Source: Rathayibacter sp. VKM Ac-2804
Lineage (GTDB): Bacteria > Actinomycetota > Actinomycetes > Actinomycetales > Microbacteriaceae
NCBI RefSeq assembly: GCF_009866655.1
Contig: NZ_CP047420.1
Span: 1,612,001-1,676,000, forward strand
DNA: 64,000 bases
Direction: 5' to 3'
Under the pieces are notes generated by a model that saw only the letters and a program-made list of their open reading frames with translations, was not told where the DNA came from and did not search any database. Positions 35,322 through 45,670 of this stretch are shown here, one piece after another; position 1 is the stretch's first letter; every line of letters begins with the position of its first letter. The translations under genes and the position numbers were made by a program.

Positions 35322-36980
35322 GTGACTCCCGAACAGCTCGCCGCCTCCCTGCACGCCCTCGTCCTCGACGCCGTGCAGCGACGAGGGAGCGACGCCGAGG
35401 TCGCGCTGGGCGAAGTCGTGCTCGAGCGGCCCAAGAACCGCGACCACGGCGACTGGGCCTCGAACATCGCGATGAAGATCGCCAAGAAGGCCGGCGCGAA
35501 CCCGCGCGAGCTCGCGACCGAGCTCGCCGAGGGCCTGGGCGCCGTCGACGGCGTCGCCTCGGTGGAGGTCGCCGGCCCCGGGTTCCTCAACGTGCGGCTC
35601 GACGCCGCCGCCGCGGGCGCGCTCGCCGGCGCGATCGTCGACGCGGGCGAGGCCTACGGCACCGGCTCCGTCTACTCCGGTCTGAAGATGAACCTCGAGT
35701 TCGTCTCGGCCAACCCCACCGGCCCCATCCACATCGGCGGCACCCGCTGGGCGGCCGTCGGCGACAGCCTCGCCCGCGTGCTGATCGCGCAGGGCGCCGA
35801 GGTGACCCGCGAGTACTACTTCAACGACCACGGGGCGCAGATCGACCGCTTCACCCGGAGCGTCCTCGCCGCCTACCGCGGCGAGCCGACCCCGGAGGAC
35901 GGCTACGGCGGCGCCTACATCGCCGACATCGCCGACCGCGTCGTGGCCGCCTACCCGGGCGACCTGTCGGTCCTCCCCGAGGCCGAGCTGAACGAGACCT
36001 TCCGCTCCATCGGCGTCGACCTGATGTTCGGCGAGATCAAGCAGAGCCTGCACGAGTTCGGCGTCGACTTCGACGTCTACTTCCACGAGAACTCGCTGCA
36101 CGAGTCGCGCGCCGTCGAGCGCGCGATCGAGCGCCTCCGCGAGCTCGGCCACATCTTCGAGGCCGACGGAGCCACCTGGCTGCGCACCACGGACTTCGGC
36201 GACGACCGCGACCGCGTCATCATCAAGAGCGACGGCGAGGCCGCCTACATCGCGGGTGATCTCGCCTACTACCTCGACAAGCGCGAGCGCGGCTTCGACC
36301 GGGCGATCATCATGCTCGGCGCGGACCACCACGGCTACATCGGCCGGATGATGGCGATGTGCGCGGCCTTCGGCGACACCCCGGGCGTCAACCTCGAGAT
36401 CCTGATCGGCCAGCTCGTCAATCTGCTCCGCGACGGCCAGGCGGTCCGGATGTCCAAGCGCGCCGGCACCGTCGTGACGATGGAGGACCTGGTCGAGGCC
36501 GTCGGCGTCGACGCCGCGCGCTACTCGCTCGTGCGCTCCTCCGCCGACTCCTCGCTCGACATCGACCTCGACCTGCTCACCAAGCGGAGCAACGACAACC
36601 CCGTCTACTACGTGCAGTACGCGCACGCCCGCACCCGCCAGGTGGCGGCGAAGGCGGAGGCGTCGGGCGTGCCGCGCGAGCCGTTCGCGCCCGAGACGCT
36701 CGTGCACCCGACCGAGTCGGCGCTGCTGGGCGGGCTGCAGGAGTTCCCCCGGATCGTCGCCCTGGCCGCGGAGCTGCGCGAGCCGCACCGCGTGGCCCGC
36801 TACCTCGAGGAGATCGCCGGCCTGTACCACCGCTGGTACGACAACTGCCGCGTGGTCCCGCAAGGCGAGGACCCGATCGAGGCCGTGCACTCGACCCGCC
36901 TGCGCCTCAACGAGGCGACCGCGCAGGTCCTGCGCAACGGGCTCACGATGCTCGGCGTGACCGCTCCGGACCGGATGTGA
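35322..36980 (+). CDS. argS: Arginyl-tRNA synthetase
   Basis: This class I synthetase (552 aa) charges tRNA-Arg. The Add-1 domain lies at about 1-115, the HIGH-type motif is HIGG in [13 protein letters not shown] (about 137), KMSKS is present as RMSKRAG, and the helical anticodon-binding domain ends in the standard [13 protein letters not shown]. The GTG at 35322 is leaderless by position. The stop overlaps the DUF2993 gene (GTGA). It heads the argS-DUF2993 unit upstream of lysA-hom-thrC-thrB, a conserved actinobacterial order. Confidence 0.97.
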   Translation: MTPEQLAASLHALVLDAVQRRGSDAEVALGEVVLERPKNRDHGDWASNIAMKIAKKAGANPRELATELAEGLGAVDGVASVEVAGPGFLNVRLDAAAAGALAGAIVDAGEAYGTGSVYSGLKMNLEFVSANPTGPIHIGGTRWAAVGDSLARVLIAQGAEVTREYYFNDHGAQIDRFTRSVLAAYRGEPTPEDGYGGAYIADIADRVVAAYPGDLSVLPEAELNETFRSIGVDLMFGEIKQSLHEFGVDFDVYFHENSLHESRAVERAIERLRELGHIFEADGATWLRTTDFGDDRDRVIIKSDGEAAYIAGDLAYYLDKRERGFDRAIIMLGADHHGYIGRMMAMCAAFGDTPGVNLEILIGQLVNLLRDGQAVRMSKRAGTVVTMEDLVEAVGVDAARYSLVRSSADSSLDIDLDLLTKRSNDNPVYYVQYAHARTRQVAAKAEASGVPREPFAPETLVHPTESALLGGLQEFPRIVALAAELREPHRVARYLEEIAGLYHRWYDNCRVVPQGEDPIEAVHSTRLRLNEATAQVLRNGLTMLGVTAPDRM

Positions 36981-37753
36981 CCGCCGCCGATGCCGGTGCG
37001 CCGCACCGCGGCCGCCGGATCGCGCTCGTCGCGGTGATCCTGATCGTGCTGCTGGCCGTGGCCGCCGTCGTCGGCGACGTGCTCGCCCGGCGCGCCGTCG
37101 CCGACACCGCGGCGTCGAGCATCCGGGAGGCGCTCTCGCTCCCCGCGGACCACCCCGTCGACGTCGAGGTCGCCGGCTGGGCCGTCCTGCCGCAGCTGAT
37201 CGGCGGGTCGCTCGACCGGCTCGACATCCGCAGCGAGGACGTCGCGTTCGGCGACCTGAACGGCGACCTCGACGCGACGCTCGAGGGCGTCCCGGCGAGC
37301 GGCAGCGGACCGATCGACGCCGGACAGGCGACGGTGGCGCTCGACCCGGATTCGGTGAGCACTCTCGTCGCCGCGCGGAGCGAGGTGCCGATCGACGGTG
37401 TGACGCTCGACCCGCCGCTGGTGCGCGTGAACACCTCGGTGGACGTGCTCGGGCTCACGCTCGCCGCGGGGGTCGGCATCGAGCTGGGCGCGGCCGACGG
37501 CGCGATCGAGCTGACTCCGTCCGAGGTGACGGCGGGCGGCACGACGATCAGCGCCGCCGATGTCGAGGACCGCTTCGGCGCCGTCGCCGAGGGGCTGCTC
37601 GCCGCGCGCTCCGTCTGCATCGCCGACGCGCTGCCGCGAGGGCTCGCGCTCACCGACGTCGACGTGACGGCCGACTCGCTGAACGCCTCCTTCGACTTCT
37701 CTCCGACGCTCCTCAGCGACCCGGCGCAGCAGGAGACCGGCGTCTGCTCCTGA
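36977..37753 (+). CDS. DUF2993 (LmeA-like) membrane-anchored lipid-binding protein
   Basis: This 258-aa protein has an N-terminal membrane helix (about 14-34) and an extracytoplasmic beta-rich DUF2993 domain. In mycobacteria the family includes LmeA, a phospholipid-binding envelope factor (family knowledge). Repeated strand patterns such as [19 protein letters not shown] and [11 protein letters not shown] fit the fold. The GTG at 36977 overlaps the argS stop. The two cysteines near the end (VCIAD, GVCS) could pair. Confidence 0.88.
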   Translation: MTAADAGAPHRGRRIALVAVILIVLLAVAAVVGDVLARRAVADTAASSIREALSLPADHPVDVEVAGWAVLPQLIGGSLDRLDIRSEDVAFGDLNGDLDATLEGVPASGSGPIDAGQATVALDPDSVSTLVAARSEVPIDGVTLDPPLVRVNTSVDVLGLTLAAGVGIELGAADGAIELTPSEVTAGGTTISAADVEDRFGAVAEGLLAARSVCIADALPRGLALTDVDVTADSLNASFDFSPTLLSDPAQQETGVCS

Positions 37754-37782
37754 CCCGAGACGGCCGAGGCGCGACCGACCGG

Positions 37783-37951
37783 TAGGATCGGAGCCCTGTG
37801 CCCGCGTGTCCCGCGGGCCGAACGCCGGCAGTGCGCGCACCGACAGCACTGTCATCGACAGCACTTCCAAGGATCTTGCTGGCTTCAGGGGTCAATCCGG
37901 ACTCGCTCGCCACGCAGTGACGCTCCCACTCTCTCCTGTGAGGTCTCACCC
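37783..37951 (+). promoter_or_regulatory. lysA promoter and long leader
   Basis: TAGGAT at 37783-37788 starts a leader of about 155 nt before the lysA GTG. It includes the direct repeat GACAGCAC (37842-37849 and 37857-37864). A 40-codon frame from the GTG at 37798 to the TGA at 37918 is possible but has no lysine codons, so it is not a classical attenuator peptide. No lysine riboswitch core is recognised. The reason for the long leader is unknown. Confidence 0.4.
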
Positions 37952-39382
37952 GTGGCACACGCCGACGCACCCGTCCGCGCCCCCCGTCATCCGCTCGCTC
38001 CGGAGTGGCTCCACCGGCCCGACGACGCGAACGGGCTCGCCGACGGCGTCTGGTCCGGCGGCACCGTCCGCGCCGCGGACGGCGGCCTCGAGGTCGCCGG
38101 TGTCGCGGCGGCGGAGCTCGCCGCGCGCTTCGGCACGCCGCTCTACGTGGTCGACGAGGACGACGCCCGCCGCCGCGCGGTCGCGACCCGGGAGGCCTTC
38201 GAGCGCGAGCTCGGCCGGATCGGCACCGGCGTCACCGTCTACTACGCGGGCAAGGCGTTCCTCTCCACCGAGGTCGCGCGCTGGATGCGCGCCGAGGGCC
38301 TGAACATCGACACCTGCAGCGGGGGAGAGCTCGCGGTCGCGCTCGCCGCGGGCGTCGAGCCCGAGCGCATGGGCCTGCACGGCAACAACAAGTCGCTCGC
38401 CGAGATCGACCGGGCGGTCGAGGTCGGCATCGGGGCGATCGTCATGGACAGCGTGCTCGAGATCGACCGCGTCGCCGCCGCGGCCGAGCGCCACGGCCGA
38501 GTCCAGCCGGTCCGGCTCCGGGTGAACAGCGGCGTGCACGCGCACACCCACAGCTTCCTCGCGACCGCGCACGAGGACCAGAAGTTCGGCATCACGCTGG
38601 AGGACTGCCCGGCCGCCGTCGCGCGCATCCGCTCGCACGCGAGCCTGCGCTTCCTCGGCCTGCACTGCCACATCGGCTCGCAGATCTTCGGCTCGGCCGG
38701 CTTCGCCGAGTCGGCGTCGCGCCTGCTCGCCGTGCACGCGGCGCTCCTCGCCGACGGCCCCGTCCCGCAGCTCAACCTCGGCGGCGGCTTCGGCATCGCC
38801 TACACGAGCGCCGACGACCCGACCCCGATCGACGAGATCGCCGCGGCGATCGCGGACGCGGTCGGCGAGCAGTGCGCGACCCGCGGGATCCCGGTGCCGC
38901 ACATCGCCATCGAGCCGGGCCGCTCGCTGATCGGGCCCGCAGGGCTGACCCTCTACGAGGTCGGCACCATCAAGGACGTCGCGGTCGGCACGGACGGCGT
39001 GCGCCGCTACGTGAGCGTCGACGGCGGGATGAGCGACAACGCCCGGCCGGCCCTCTACGGCGCCGACTACACGGCCCGGATCGCCAACCGCGTCTCCGAC
39101 GCCGAGCCCGCCCTCGTCCGCGTGGCCGGCAAGCACTGCGAGTCGGGCGACATCGTCGTCCACGACGACTTCCTCCCCGCCGACGTGCAGCCGGGCGACC
39201 TGCTGGCCGTCGCCGCGACCGGCGCCTACTGCTGGTCGCTGTCGAGCAACTACAACTACCTGGGTCGCCCCCCTGTCGTCGCTGTGCGGGACGGAGTCGC
39301 GCGCGTGATCGTGCACGGCGAGACCGAGGACGACCTCCTCCGCCGCGATGCCGGCATCGAACGAAAGGCCATCCTCCGATGA
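37952..39382 (+). CDS. lysA: Diaminopimelate decarboxylase
   Basis: This PLP enzyme (476 aa) decarboxylates meso-DAP to lysine, the last step of the pathway. The alanine-racemase-type barrel carries PLP lysine K101 in YYAGKAFLS, then HCHIGSQI (as LHCHIGSQIF) and the phosphate-binding NLGGGFG. The C-terminal beta domain has the active-site cysteine in GKHCESGD. The GTG at 37952 is chosen. The stop overlaps hom (ATGA), so lysA, hom, thrC and thrB form one operon. Confidence 0.97.
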   Translation: MAHADAPVRAPRHPLAPEWLHRPDDANGLADGVWSGGTVRAADGGLEVAGVAAAELAARFGTPLYVVDEDDARRRAVATREAFERELGRIGTGVTVYYAGKAFLSTEVARWMRAEGLNIDTCSGGELAVALAAGVEPERMGLHGNNKSLAEIDRAVEVGIGAIVMDSVLEIDRVAAAAERHGRVQPVRLRVNSGVHAHTHSFLATAHEDQKFGITLEDCPAAVARIRSHASLRFLGLHCHIGSQIFGSAGFAESASRLLAVHAALLADGPVPQLNLGGGFGIAYTSADDPTPIDEIAAAIADAVGEQCATRGIPVPHIAIEPGRSLIGPAGLTLYEVGTIKDVAVGTDGVRRYVSVDGGMSDNARPALYGADYTARIANRVSDAEPALVRVAGKHCESGDIVVHDDFLPADVQPGDLLAVAATGAYCWSLSSNYNYLGRPPVVAVRDGVARVIVHGETEDDLLRRDAGIERKAILR

Positions 39383-40719
39383 TCGAGTACCGCAGCCTCC
39401 GCGTCGCCCTGCTGGGCGCCGGGTCCGTCGGTGCCCAGGTCGCGCGCCTCCTGCTCGACCACGGCGACGAGCTCGCCCAGCGCGTGGGGGCGCCGCTGGA
39501 GCTCGCCGGCGTGGCCGTCCGGGACCTCGACGCGCCGCGCACCGCGGACATCCCGAAGGAGTACTTCACGACCGACGCCGAGGCGCTCATCCTCGGCGCC
39601 GACATCGTCGTCGAGCTGATCGGCGGGCTGGAGCCGGCGCGCAGCTACATCCTCAAGGCGATCTCCTCGGGCGCCGACGTGATCACCGCCAACAAGGCGC
39701 TGCTCGCCGCGCACGGCAACGAGCTGTTCGAAGCGGCCGACCAGGTGGGCGCCCAGCTGAACTACGAGGCCGCGGTGGCCGGGGCGATCCCGATCATCCG
39801 CCCGCTGCGCGACAGCCTCGCCGGAGACCGCGTGCACCGGATCCTCGGCATCGTCAACGGCACCACGAACTTCATCCTCGACCGGATGGACACCGAGCAC
39901 TCCACCCTCGAGGAGGCGCTCGCCCTCGCCACCGAGCTGGGCTACGCCGAGGCCGACCCGACCGCCGACATCGAGGGCTACGACGCCGCGCAGAAGGCGG
40001 CGATCCTCGCCCGGCTCGCCTTCCACACCGACGTCCCGGTCTCGCTGGTGCACCGCGAGGGCATCACCGGCGTCACGCCGGAGCAGGTCGAGCAGGCCCG
40101 CGCCTCCGGCTACGTGATCAAGCTGCTCGCCATCTGCGAGCGCCTCGTCGACGCGAAGACGGGGGAGGAGGGCGTCTCGGCACGCGTCTACCCCGCACTC
40201 GTGCACCGCTCGCACCCCCTCGCCGCCGTGCACGGCGCCAACAACGCCGTCTTCGTCGAGGCGGAGGCCGCCGGCAGCCTGATGTTCTACGGCGCGGGCG
40301 CCGGCGGCGTCGAGACCGCCTCGGCCGTGCTGGGCGACGTGGTCTCGGCCGCCCGCCGCCACGTCGTCGGCGGGCCCGGTCTCGTCACCAGCGCGAGCTC
40401 CGGACTCCCGGTGCTGCCGATCGGTCACGTGACCACCCGCTACCAGGTGACGCTCGAGGTGCTCGACCGGCCCGGCGTGCTCGCCCAGATCGCCGGCGTC
40501 TTCGCCGAGCACGGCGTCTCCGTCGAGACGCTCGTGCAGACGCCGCCCGTGCTCGACCCGCTGGCCGAGGCCGGTGCGGAGCGGCGCGAGCCGACCGCTA
40601 CCCTGGTCATCGGCACGCACGCCGCGGCAGAGTCCGATCTGGCGGCCACCGTCACCGCTCTCCAATCCCACGGGTTCGTCGGCGCCGTGACGTCCGTTCT
40701 ACGAGTTGAAGGAGCCTGA
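39379..40719 (+). CDS. hom: Homoserine dehydrogenase
   Basis: This NAD(P)H enzyme (446 aa) reduces aspartate semialdehyde to homoserine. The Rossmann motif GAGSVGAQV (about 13-21) starts the protein. TANKALLA, NYEAAVAGAIPII and the conserved GYAEADPTADIEG follow. A C-terminal ACT domain (YQVTLEVLDRPGVL, about 355-440) implies feedback inhibition, usually by threonine. The ATG at 39379 overlaps lysA by 4 nt. The next gene begins 1 nt after the stop. Confidence 0.97.
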   Translation: MIEYRSLRVALLGAGSVGAQVARLLLDHGDELAQRVGAPLELAGVAVRDLDAPRTADIPKEYFTTDAEALILGADIVVELIGGLEPARSYILKAISSGADVITANKALLAAHGNELFEAADQVGAQLNYEAAVAGAIPIIRPLRDSLAGDRVHRILGIVNGTTNFILDRMDTEHSTLEEALALATELGYAEADPTADIEGYDAAQKAAILARLAFHTDVPVSLVHREGITGVTPEQVEQARASGYVIKLLAICERLVDAKTGEEGVSARVYPALVHRSHPLAAVHGANNAVFVEAEAAGSLMFYGAGAGGVETASAVLGDVVSAARRHVVGGPGLVTSASSGLPVLPIGHVTTRYQVTLEVLDRPGVLAQIAGVFAEHGVSVETLVQTPPVLDPLAEAGAERREPTATLVIGTHAAAESDLAATVTALQSHGFVGAVTSVLRVEGA

Positions 40720-40720
40720 G

Positions 40721-41797
40721 ATGGCCAAGCAGTGGCGCGGAGTCCTGCACGAGTACGCGGACCGCCTGGATGTCACCGAGGCGACCCCCGTCATCACGCT
40801 CGGCGAGGGCGGCACCCCGCTCATCCCGGCGGCGGCTCTCTCGGCCCGCACGGGCGCGAAGGTCTGGGTCAAGTACGAGGGCATGAACCCGACCGGCTCC
40901 TTCAAGGACCGCGGCATGACCATGGCGATCTCGAAGGCCGTCGAGCACGGCGCGAAGGCCGTCATCTGCGCCTCGACCGGCAACACCTCCGCCTCGGCCG
41001 CGGCCTACGCGACGCACGCCGGCATCACCGCCGCGGTGCTCGTCCCCGAGGGCAAGATCGCGCTCGGCAAGCTCAGCCAGGCCATCGCGCACAACGCGCA
41101 GCTGCTGCAGGTGCAGGGCAACTTCGACGACTGCCTCGACATCGCTCGCGATCTCGCGAAGAACTACCCGGTGCACCTGGTCAACTCGGTGAACCCCGAC
41201 CGCATCGCGGGTCAGAAGACCGCGGCCTTCGAGGTCGTCGAGGTCCTCGGTGACGCGCCGGACTTCCACATCGTCCCGGTCGGCAACGCCGGCAACTACA
41301 CCGCCTACTTCCGCGGCTACTCCGAGGAGCTCGAGCGCGGCGAGTCGACGAAGCTGCCGCGCATGTTCGGCTTCCAGGCCGAGGGCTCCGCGCCGATCGT
41401 CCACGGCGCTCCGGTCCGCCACCCCGAGACCATCGCCAGTGCGATCCGGATCGGCAACCCCGCCTCGTGGGAGCTCGCGCTCAACGCGCGCAGCGTGAGC
41501 GACGGCTACTTCGGCGCCATCAGCGACGCGAAGATCCTCGAGGCGTACCGCATCCTCGCGGGCGAGGTGGGCGTCTTCGTCGAGCCCGCCTCCGCGATCA
41601 GCGTCGCCGGCCTGCTCGAGCGCGCCGAGGCGGGGGCGATCCCCAAGGACGCGACCGTCGTGCTGACCGTCACCGGCCACGGCCTGAAGGACCCGCAGTG
41701 GGCTCTGCGCACCGCGGACGGCGAGGACATCACTCCGACCGTCGTGCCCGTGGACACCGCCGCGATCGCCGACGTGCTGGGGCTGGCCGGCGCATGA
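40721..41797 (+). CDS. thrC: Threonine synthase
   Basis: This PLP enzyme (358 aa) converts phosphohomoserine to threonine. The PLP lysine is K62 in GSFKDRGMT, and the phosphate-binding region is HIVPVGNAGNYTAY. GAAGGA ends 8 nt before the ATG at 40721. An in-frame TTG at 40706 would place the ribosome site inside the gene, so it is rejected. The ATGA overlap with thrB indicates coupled translation. Confidence 0.97.
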   Translation: MAKQWRGVLHEYADRLDVTEATPVITLGEGGTPLIPAAALSARTGAKVWVKYEGMNPTGSFKDRGMTMAISKAVEHGAKAVICASTGNTSASAAAYATHAGITAAVLVPEGKIALGKLSQAIAHNAQLLQVQGNFDDCLDIARDLAKNYPVHLVNSVNPDRIAGQKTAAFEVVEVLGDAPDFHIVPVGNAGNYTAYFRGYSEELERGESTKLPRMFGFQAEGSAPIVHGAPVRHPETIASAIRIGNPASWELALNARSVSDGYFGAISDAKILEAYRILAGEVGVFVEPASAISVAGLLERAEAGAIPKDATVVLTVTGHGLKDPQWALRTADGEDITPTVVPVDTAAIADVLGLAGA

Positions 41798-42762
41798 CCT
41801 CGGCGGTTCCCGTCGGCCGCACCGTGCACGTCAAGGTCCCGGCGACCTCGGCGAACCTCGGCCCCGGGTTCGACACGCTCGGCCTCGCGCTCTCGTCCTA
41901 CGACGAGCTCGACGTCGTCGCCGTCGCGGCGACGGGCGCCCGGGTCGCGGTGCACGGCGTGGGCGAGGGCGAGGTGCCGACCGACGAGACGAACCTCGTC
42001 GTGCAGGCCATCGCCTACACCTTCGCCGACCAGCGGCAGGAGATGCCGGGCATCGACGTGACCGCGCGCAACATCATCCCGCACGGCCGCGGGATGGGCT
42101 CCTCGGGAGCCGCGATCGTCTCCGGGATCATGGCGGCCAAGGGGCTGCTCGACGGCATCGTCGAGCTCGACTCCGACGATCTGCTCCGCATCGCGACCGA
42201 GATGGAGGGGCACCCCGACAACGTCGCGCCGGCGCTCTTCGGCGGTCTCACCATCGCGTGGGTCGAGCCCGGTGCCGAGGGCGGACCCGAGGCGCCGCTG
42301 CGGCCGCGCTCCAAGAAGCTGATGGTGCACCGCGGCGTCTCGCCGGTCGTCTTCGTGCCCGAGCACACCATGTCGACCCGGCTGGCGCGCTCGCTGCAGC
42401 CGATCAGCGTGCCGCACGAGGACGCCGTCTTCAACGTCTCGCGCTCGTCGCTGCTGATCGCGGCCCTCATCCAGAGCCCCGAGCTGCTGTTCGCGGCGAC
42501 CGAGGACAAGCTGCACCAGAACTACCGCGCGGCCGCGATGCCGCAGACCTCCGAGCTGATCGCGCTGCTGCGATCGCACGGCTACGCGGCCGTCGTCTCC
42601 GGCGCCGGACCGAGCGTCCTGGTGCTGTGCAGCGACCCCGCGCAGCGCCTCGCCGCCGCGGATCTGGTCGCGAAGGAGGCGCACACGCCCTGGCGCGCCC
42701 ACATGCTGGCCGTCGACTTCAAGGGTGCTACAGTGGGGATCGCATCCCGAGGAGCCGCGTAA
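41794..42762 (+). CDS. thrB: Homoserine kinase
   Basis: This GHMP kinase (322 aa) phosphorylates homoserine for ThrC. Motif 1 is VKVPATSANLGPGFDTLG, the ATP loop is PHGRGMGSSGAA and motif 3 is VSGAGPSVL. The order thrC before thrB and the 4-nt overlap are standard for actinobacteria. The operon appears to end here. A separate rho promoter follows. Confidence 0.97.
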   Translation: MTSAVPVGRTVHVKVPATSANLGPGFDTLGLALSSYDELDVVAVAATGARVAVHGVGEGEVPTDETNLVVQAIAYTFADQRQEMPGIDVTARNIIPHGRGMGSSGAAIVSGIMAAKGLLDGIVELDSDDLLRIATEMEGHPDNVAPALFGGLTIAWVEPGAEGGPEAPLRPRSKKLMVHRGVSPVVFVPEHTMSTRLARSLQPISVPHEDAVFNVSRSSLLIAALIQSPELLFAATEDKLHQNYRAAAMPQTSELIALLRSHGYAAVVSGAGPSVLVLCSDPAQRLAAADLVAKEAHTPWRAHMLAVDFKGATVGIASRGAA

Positions 42763-42791
42763 CGAGCGGAATCTGTCCGACGGATCGTCCC

Positions 42792-42997
42792 GATAATCAC
42801 GGCCATCACATCGTGTGAAGGGCGCCCCTGCTTCTCGTGCAGACCAGCGCCTGGTCGCTCGTGCCCTCTCTGCGCTTCCCAGGCAGGTCGAGCCGGCGAC
42901 CGAGAGCATCGCGTGGATCAGAACTCGCGATGGACCCGCACGGCTGATGTGCTCTCCCGGTGAGCGATCGCTCCCGGGGGGAAGGAACCCCTCTCCA
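42792..42997 (+). promoter_or_regulatory. rho promoter and ~200-nt leader
   Basis: GATAAT at 42792-42797 is the best -10 in the thrB-rho gap, leaving a leader of about 195 nt. A GGGGGGAAGG-type ribosome site lies at 42976-42985. Long rho leaders are often autoregulated by Rho itself. No specific fold is recognised here. Confidence 0.4.
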
Positions 42998-45430
42998 GTG
43001 ACAGATGTCAACACCCGCGGCACCGCCGCGGACAACGCCGATCTCGCCGGCCTCCGCGTCGCCGAGCTGCAGGCTCTCGCGACGAGCCTCGGCATCGGCG
43101 GAGCCTCCAAGCTCCGCAAGGGCGAGCTCGTCTCGGCCATCTCGGACCTCCGCGCCGGCGCGGACTCCGAGGTCGCCGCCGAGCCCGCTGCTCCCGCCGA
43201 GGAGCAGGCGCCCGCCGAGCCCTCGGTCGCCGAGCAGGCCTTCGCCGAGCCGGCCGAGGCCGAGCCCGTCGTCGACGGCACCAGCGTCGAGGCCGAGCCC
43301 GCCGATGTGGCCGAGCAGAGCGCCCCGGTGCTCGAGGCCCCCGCCGAGGTGCCCGCGCCCGCCGAGAGCACGGAGGCGGACACCGCCGACGTCCTCGAGC
43401 AGGCCGCCGCCACGGTCGAGGAGCCCGCGCCCGTCGCCGCCGAGGCGGCTCCGGTCGAGCTCGAGCTCCCCGTCGCCGCCGAGCCGGTCGCCGAGCCCGC
43501 CGAGCGCACGCCGCGTCGCCGCGGCTCGCGTCGCGCCTCCAGCGGCACGGTCGCCGCCGGCGAGCACGTCAACATCCCGGCCGGCAGCGGTGTCGAGTCG
43601 CTCATCCCCGAGCTCCCGCCCGTCCTCGAGCAGGCCCCCGACGCCGAGCAGGCGCCGCGACCGGTCATCGAGATCGAGCTGCCCAACGGCCCGGAGTCGG
43701 ACGACTCCTCCCGCGAGGGCGGCCAGCGCGAGCGTCGCGGACGCCGTCGCAGCCGCGGCGGCAGCGCCGAGCAGAGCGAGCAGCCCGAGACGACCGAGGC
43801 CGTCGAGTCCTCCACCGAGGACGCCGGCGACGAGTCGGACTCGGGCGACCGCCAGGACGACCAGCAGGGCTCCGGCGAGCAGCAGAACGGCGGCGACCAG
43901 CAGGGCACCGGCCGCGGCCGCAACCGCCGCAACCGCAACCGCCGCGGCGAGGACCGCCAGTCGAACGACGGCCAGCAGAACGGCCAGGGCGGCAGCGCTC
44001 AGGGCGGCAACGGCCAGAACGGCGGCGCGCAGAACGGCAACGGCCAGAACGGCGGCGGCCAGCACGCCGCCGCGCAGAACGGCAACGGCCAGGCGCCGTC
44101 GAACCAGGGCGGCCAGAACCAGGGCGGCAACGGCCAGAACGCGCAGGGCCCCTCGCAGAACGGCCAGCAGGCCGACGGCGAGGACGGCCGCCGCAGCCGC
44201 TACCGCGACCGCAAGCGCCGCGGGGGAGCGGTCGGCGACGACTTCGAGCCCGAGATCAGCGAGGACGACGTCCTCATCCCGGTCGCCGGCATCCTCGACG
44301 TCCTCGACAACTACGCCTTCGTGCGCACCACGGGCTACCTGCCCGGTGTCAGCGACGTCTACGTCTCGCTCGGCCAGGTCAAGAAGTACAACCTGCGCAA
44401 GGGCGACGCGGTCGTCGGCGCCATCCGCCAGCCCCGCGAGGGCGAGGGCGGCGGACGCCAGAAGTACAACGCGATCGTCCGCGTCGACTCGATCAACGGC
44501 CAGACCGTCGAGGAGGCCGCCGCGCGCGTCGAGTTCCACGACCTCACGCCGCTGTACCCGACCGAGCGCCTGCGCCTCGAGACGGAGCCGGGCAAGCTGA
44601 CCCAGCGGATCATCGACCTCGTCGCCCCGATCGGCAAGGGCCAGCGCGGCCTGATCGTCGCGCCGCCCAAGGCCGGCAAGACGATCGTCCTGCAGCAGAT
44701 CGCGAACGCGATCGTGCAGAACAACCCCGAGGTCCACCTCATGGTCGTGCTCGTCGACGAGCGCCCCGAGGAGGTCACCGACATGCAGCGCACCGTGCGC
44801 GGAGAGGTCGTCGCCTCCACGTTCGACCGCCCAGCGGAGGACCACACGACGGTCGCCGAGCTGGCCATCGAGCGCGCCAAGCGCCTCGTCGAGCTGGGCC
44901 ACGACGTGGTCGTGCTCCTCGACTCGATCACCCGCCTCGGCCGCGCCTACAACGTGACCGCCGCTCCCTCGGGCCGCGTGCTCTCGGGTGGCGTCGACGC
45001 GTCGGCGCTGTACCCGCCGAAGAAGTTCTTCGGCGCGGCGCGCAACATCGAGAACGGCGGCTCGCTCACCATTCTCGCGACGGCGCTTATCGAGACCGGC
45101 TCGAAGATGGACGAGGTGATCTTCGAGGAGTTCAAGGGCACCGGCAACATGGAGCTCCGTCTCTCGCGTCACCTCGCCGACAAGCGGATCTTCCCCGCCG
45201 TCGACGTGAACGCGTCGGGCACCCGCCGCGAGGAGATGCTCCTCAGCTCGGACGAGGTCAAGATCACCTGGAAGCTGCGCCGCGCCCTCGCCGGTCTCGA
45301 CCAGCAGCAGGCGCTCGAGATCATCCTGTCCCGCCTCAAGGAGACGTCGTCGAACGTCGAGTTCCTGATGCAGGTCTCGAAGTCCGCCGTCGGCCCGACC
45401 ACCGCGAACCACGGCAACGGCCACCACTAG
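42998..45430 (+). CDS. rho: Transcription termination factor Rho with large disordered insert
   Basis: This is the hexameric RNA helicase that ends transcription, and at 810 aa it is far longer than the about 420 aa of E. coli Rho. A SAP-like/Rho_N helical domain (about 10-55: [18 protein letters not shown]) is followed by about 360 low-complexity residues. These are first Glu/Ala/Pro-rich, then Arg-rich, then Asn/Gln/Gly repeats (NGQNGG units, about 290-400). The cold-shock RNA-binding domain begins near 425 ([14 protein letters not shown]), and the ATPase core has Walker A PPKAGKT near 556. The GTG at 42998 has a good ribosome site. Confidence 0.96.
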   Translation: MTDVNTRGTAADNADLAGLRVAELQALATSLGIGGASKLRKGELVSAISDLRAGADSEVAAEPAAPAEEQAPAEPSVAEQAFAEPAEAEPVVDGTSVEAEPADVAEQSAPVLEAPAEVPAPAESTEADTADVLEQAAATVEEPAPVAAEAAPVELELPVAAEPVAEPAERTPRRRGSRRASSGTVAAGEHVNIPAGSGVESLIPELPPVLEQAPDAEQAPRPVIEIELPNGPESDDSSREGGQRERRGRRRSRGGSAEQSEQPETTEAVESSTEDAGDESDSGDRQDDQQGSGEQQNGGDQQGTGRGRNRRNRNRRGEDRQSNDGQQNGQGGSAQGGNGQNGGAQNGNGQNGGGQHAAAQNGNGQAPSNQGGQNQGGNGQNAQGPSQNGQQADGEDGRRSRYRDRKRRGGAVGDDFEPEISEDDVLIPVAGILDVLDNYAFVRTTGYLPGVSDVYVSLGQVKKYNLRKGDAVVGAIRQPREGEGGGRQKYNAIVRVDSINGQTVEEAAARVEFHDLTPLYPTERLRLETEPGKLTQRIIDLVAPIGKGQRGLIVAPPKAGKTIVLQQIANAIVQNNPEVHLMVVLVDERPEEVTDMQRTVRGEVVASTFDRPAEDHTTVAELAIERAKRLVELGHDVVVLLDSITRLGRAYNVTAAPSGRVLSGGVDASALYPPKKFFGAARNIENGGSLTILATALIETGSKMDEVIFEEFKGTGNMELRLSRHLADKRIFPAVDVNASGTRREEMLLSSDEVKITWKLRRALAGLDQQQALEIILSRLKETSSNVEFLMQVSKSAVGPTTANHGNGHH

Positions 45431-45442
45431 CTGCCCCGACGT

Positions 45443-45479
45443 CCGCGGTCGCCCCTCACCGGGCGGCCGCGGGCGTTTT
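45443..45479 (+). terminator. Intrinsic terminator after rho
   Basis: A 12-bp stem (45443-45454 and 45461-45472, one G-T pair) with loop CTCACC is followed by GCGTTTT. This is the only hairpin in the window with a U-run. Confidence 0.8.
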
Positions 45480-45572
45480 CGCGTCCCGAGGCACCTGCGG
45501 TGCGGCTCCGCAGTCGAGAAGCCCGTGCAGCGGGCCGCCCTGTTCTTCATACAGCCCGCGAAGCGGGCCGCT

Positions 45573-45670
45573 CATGCTGGTCGAGCAGCCCGCGCAGCGG
45601 GCGTATCGAGACCCGCCCCGCCGAGCACGTCGGTCTCGATACGGCGCCTGTCGCACCTACTCGACCGGCA
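45573..45670. repeat. Dispersed palindromic repeat, copy F
   Basis: This complete copy lies in the rho-prfA gap. The left arm runs CATGCTGGTCGAGCAGCCCGC to GTATCGAGACC (in sections), and the right arm GGTCTCGATACGGCG to CCTACTCGACCGGCA is slightly degraded. The preceding 70 nt (45503-45572) carry short related units CAGCCCGCGAAGCGGG. Confidence 0.8.

Noticed and set aside
37798..37920. 40-codon leader peptide before lysA
   Set aside because: It has no lysine codons and no terminator/antiterminator pair that I can see, so it is not called as a gene.
42806..45550. Open frame of 914 codons on the minus strand
   Set aside because: It lies fully antisense to rho and shows only Arg/Ala/Leu/Val shadow composition. 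The plus-strand frame has clear Rho domains.
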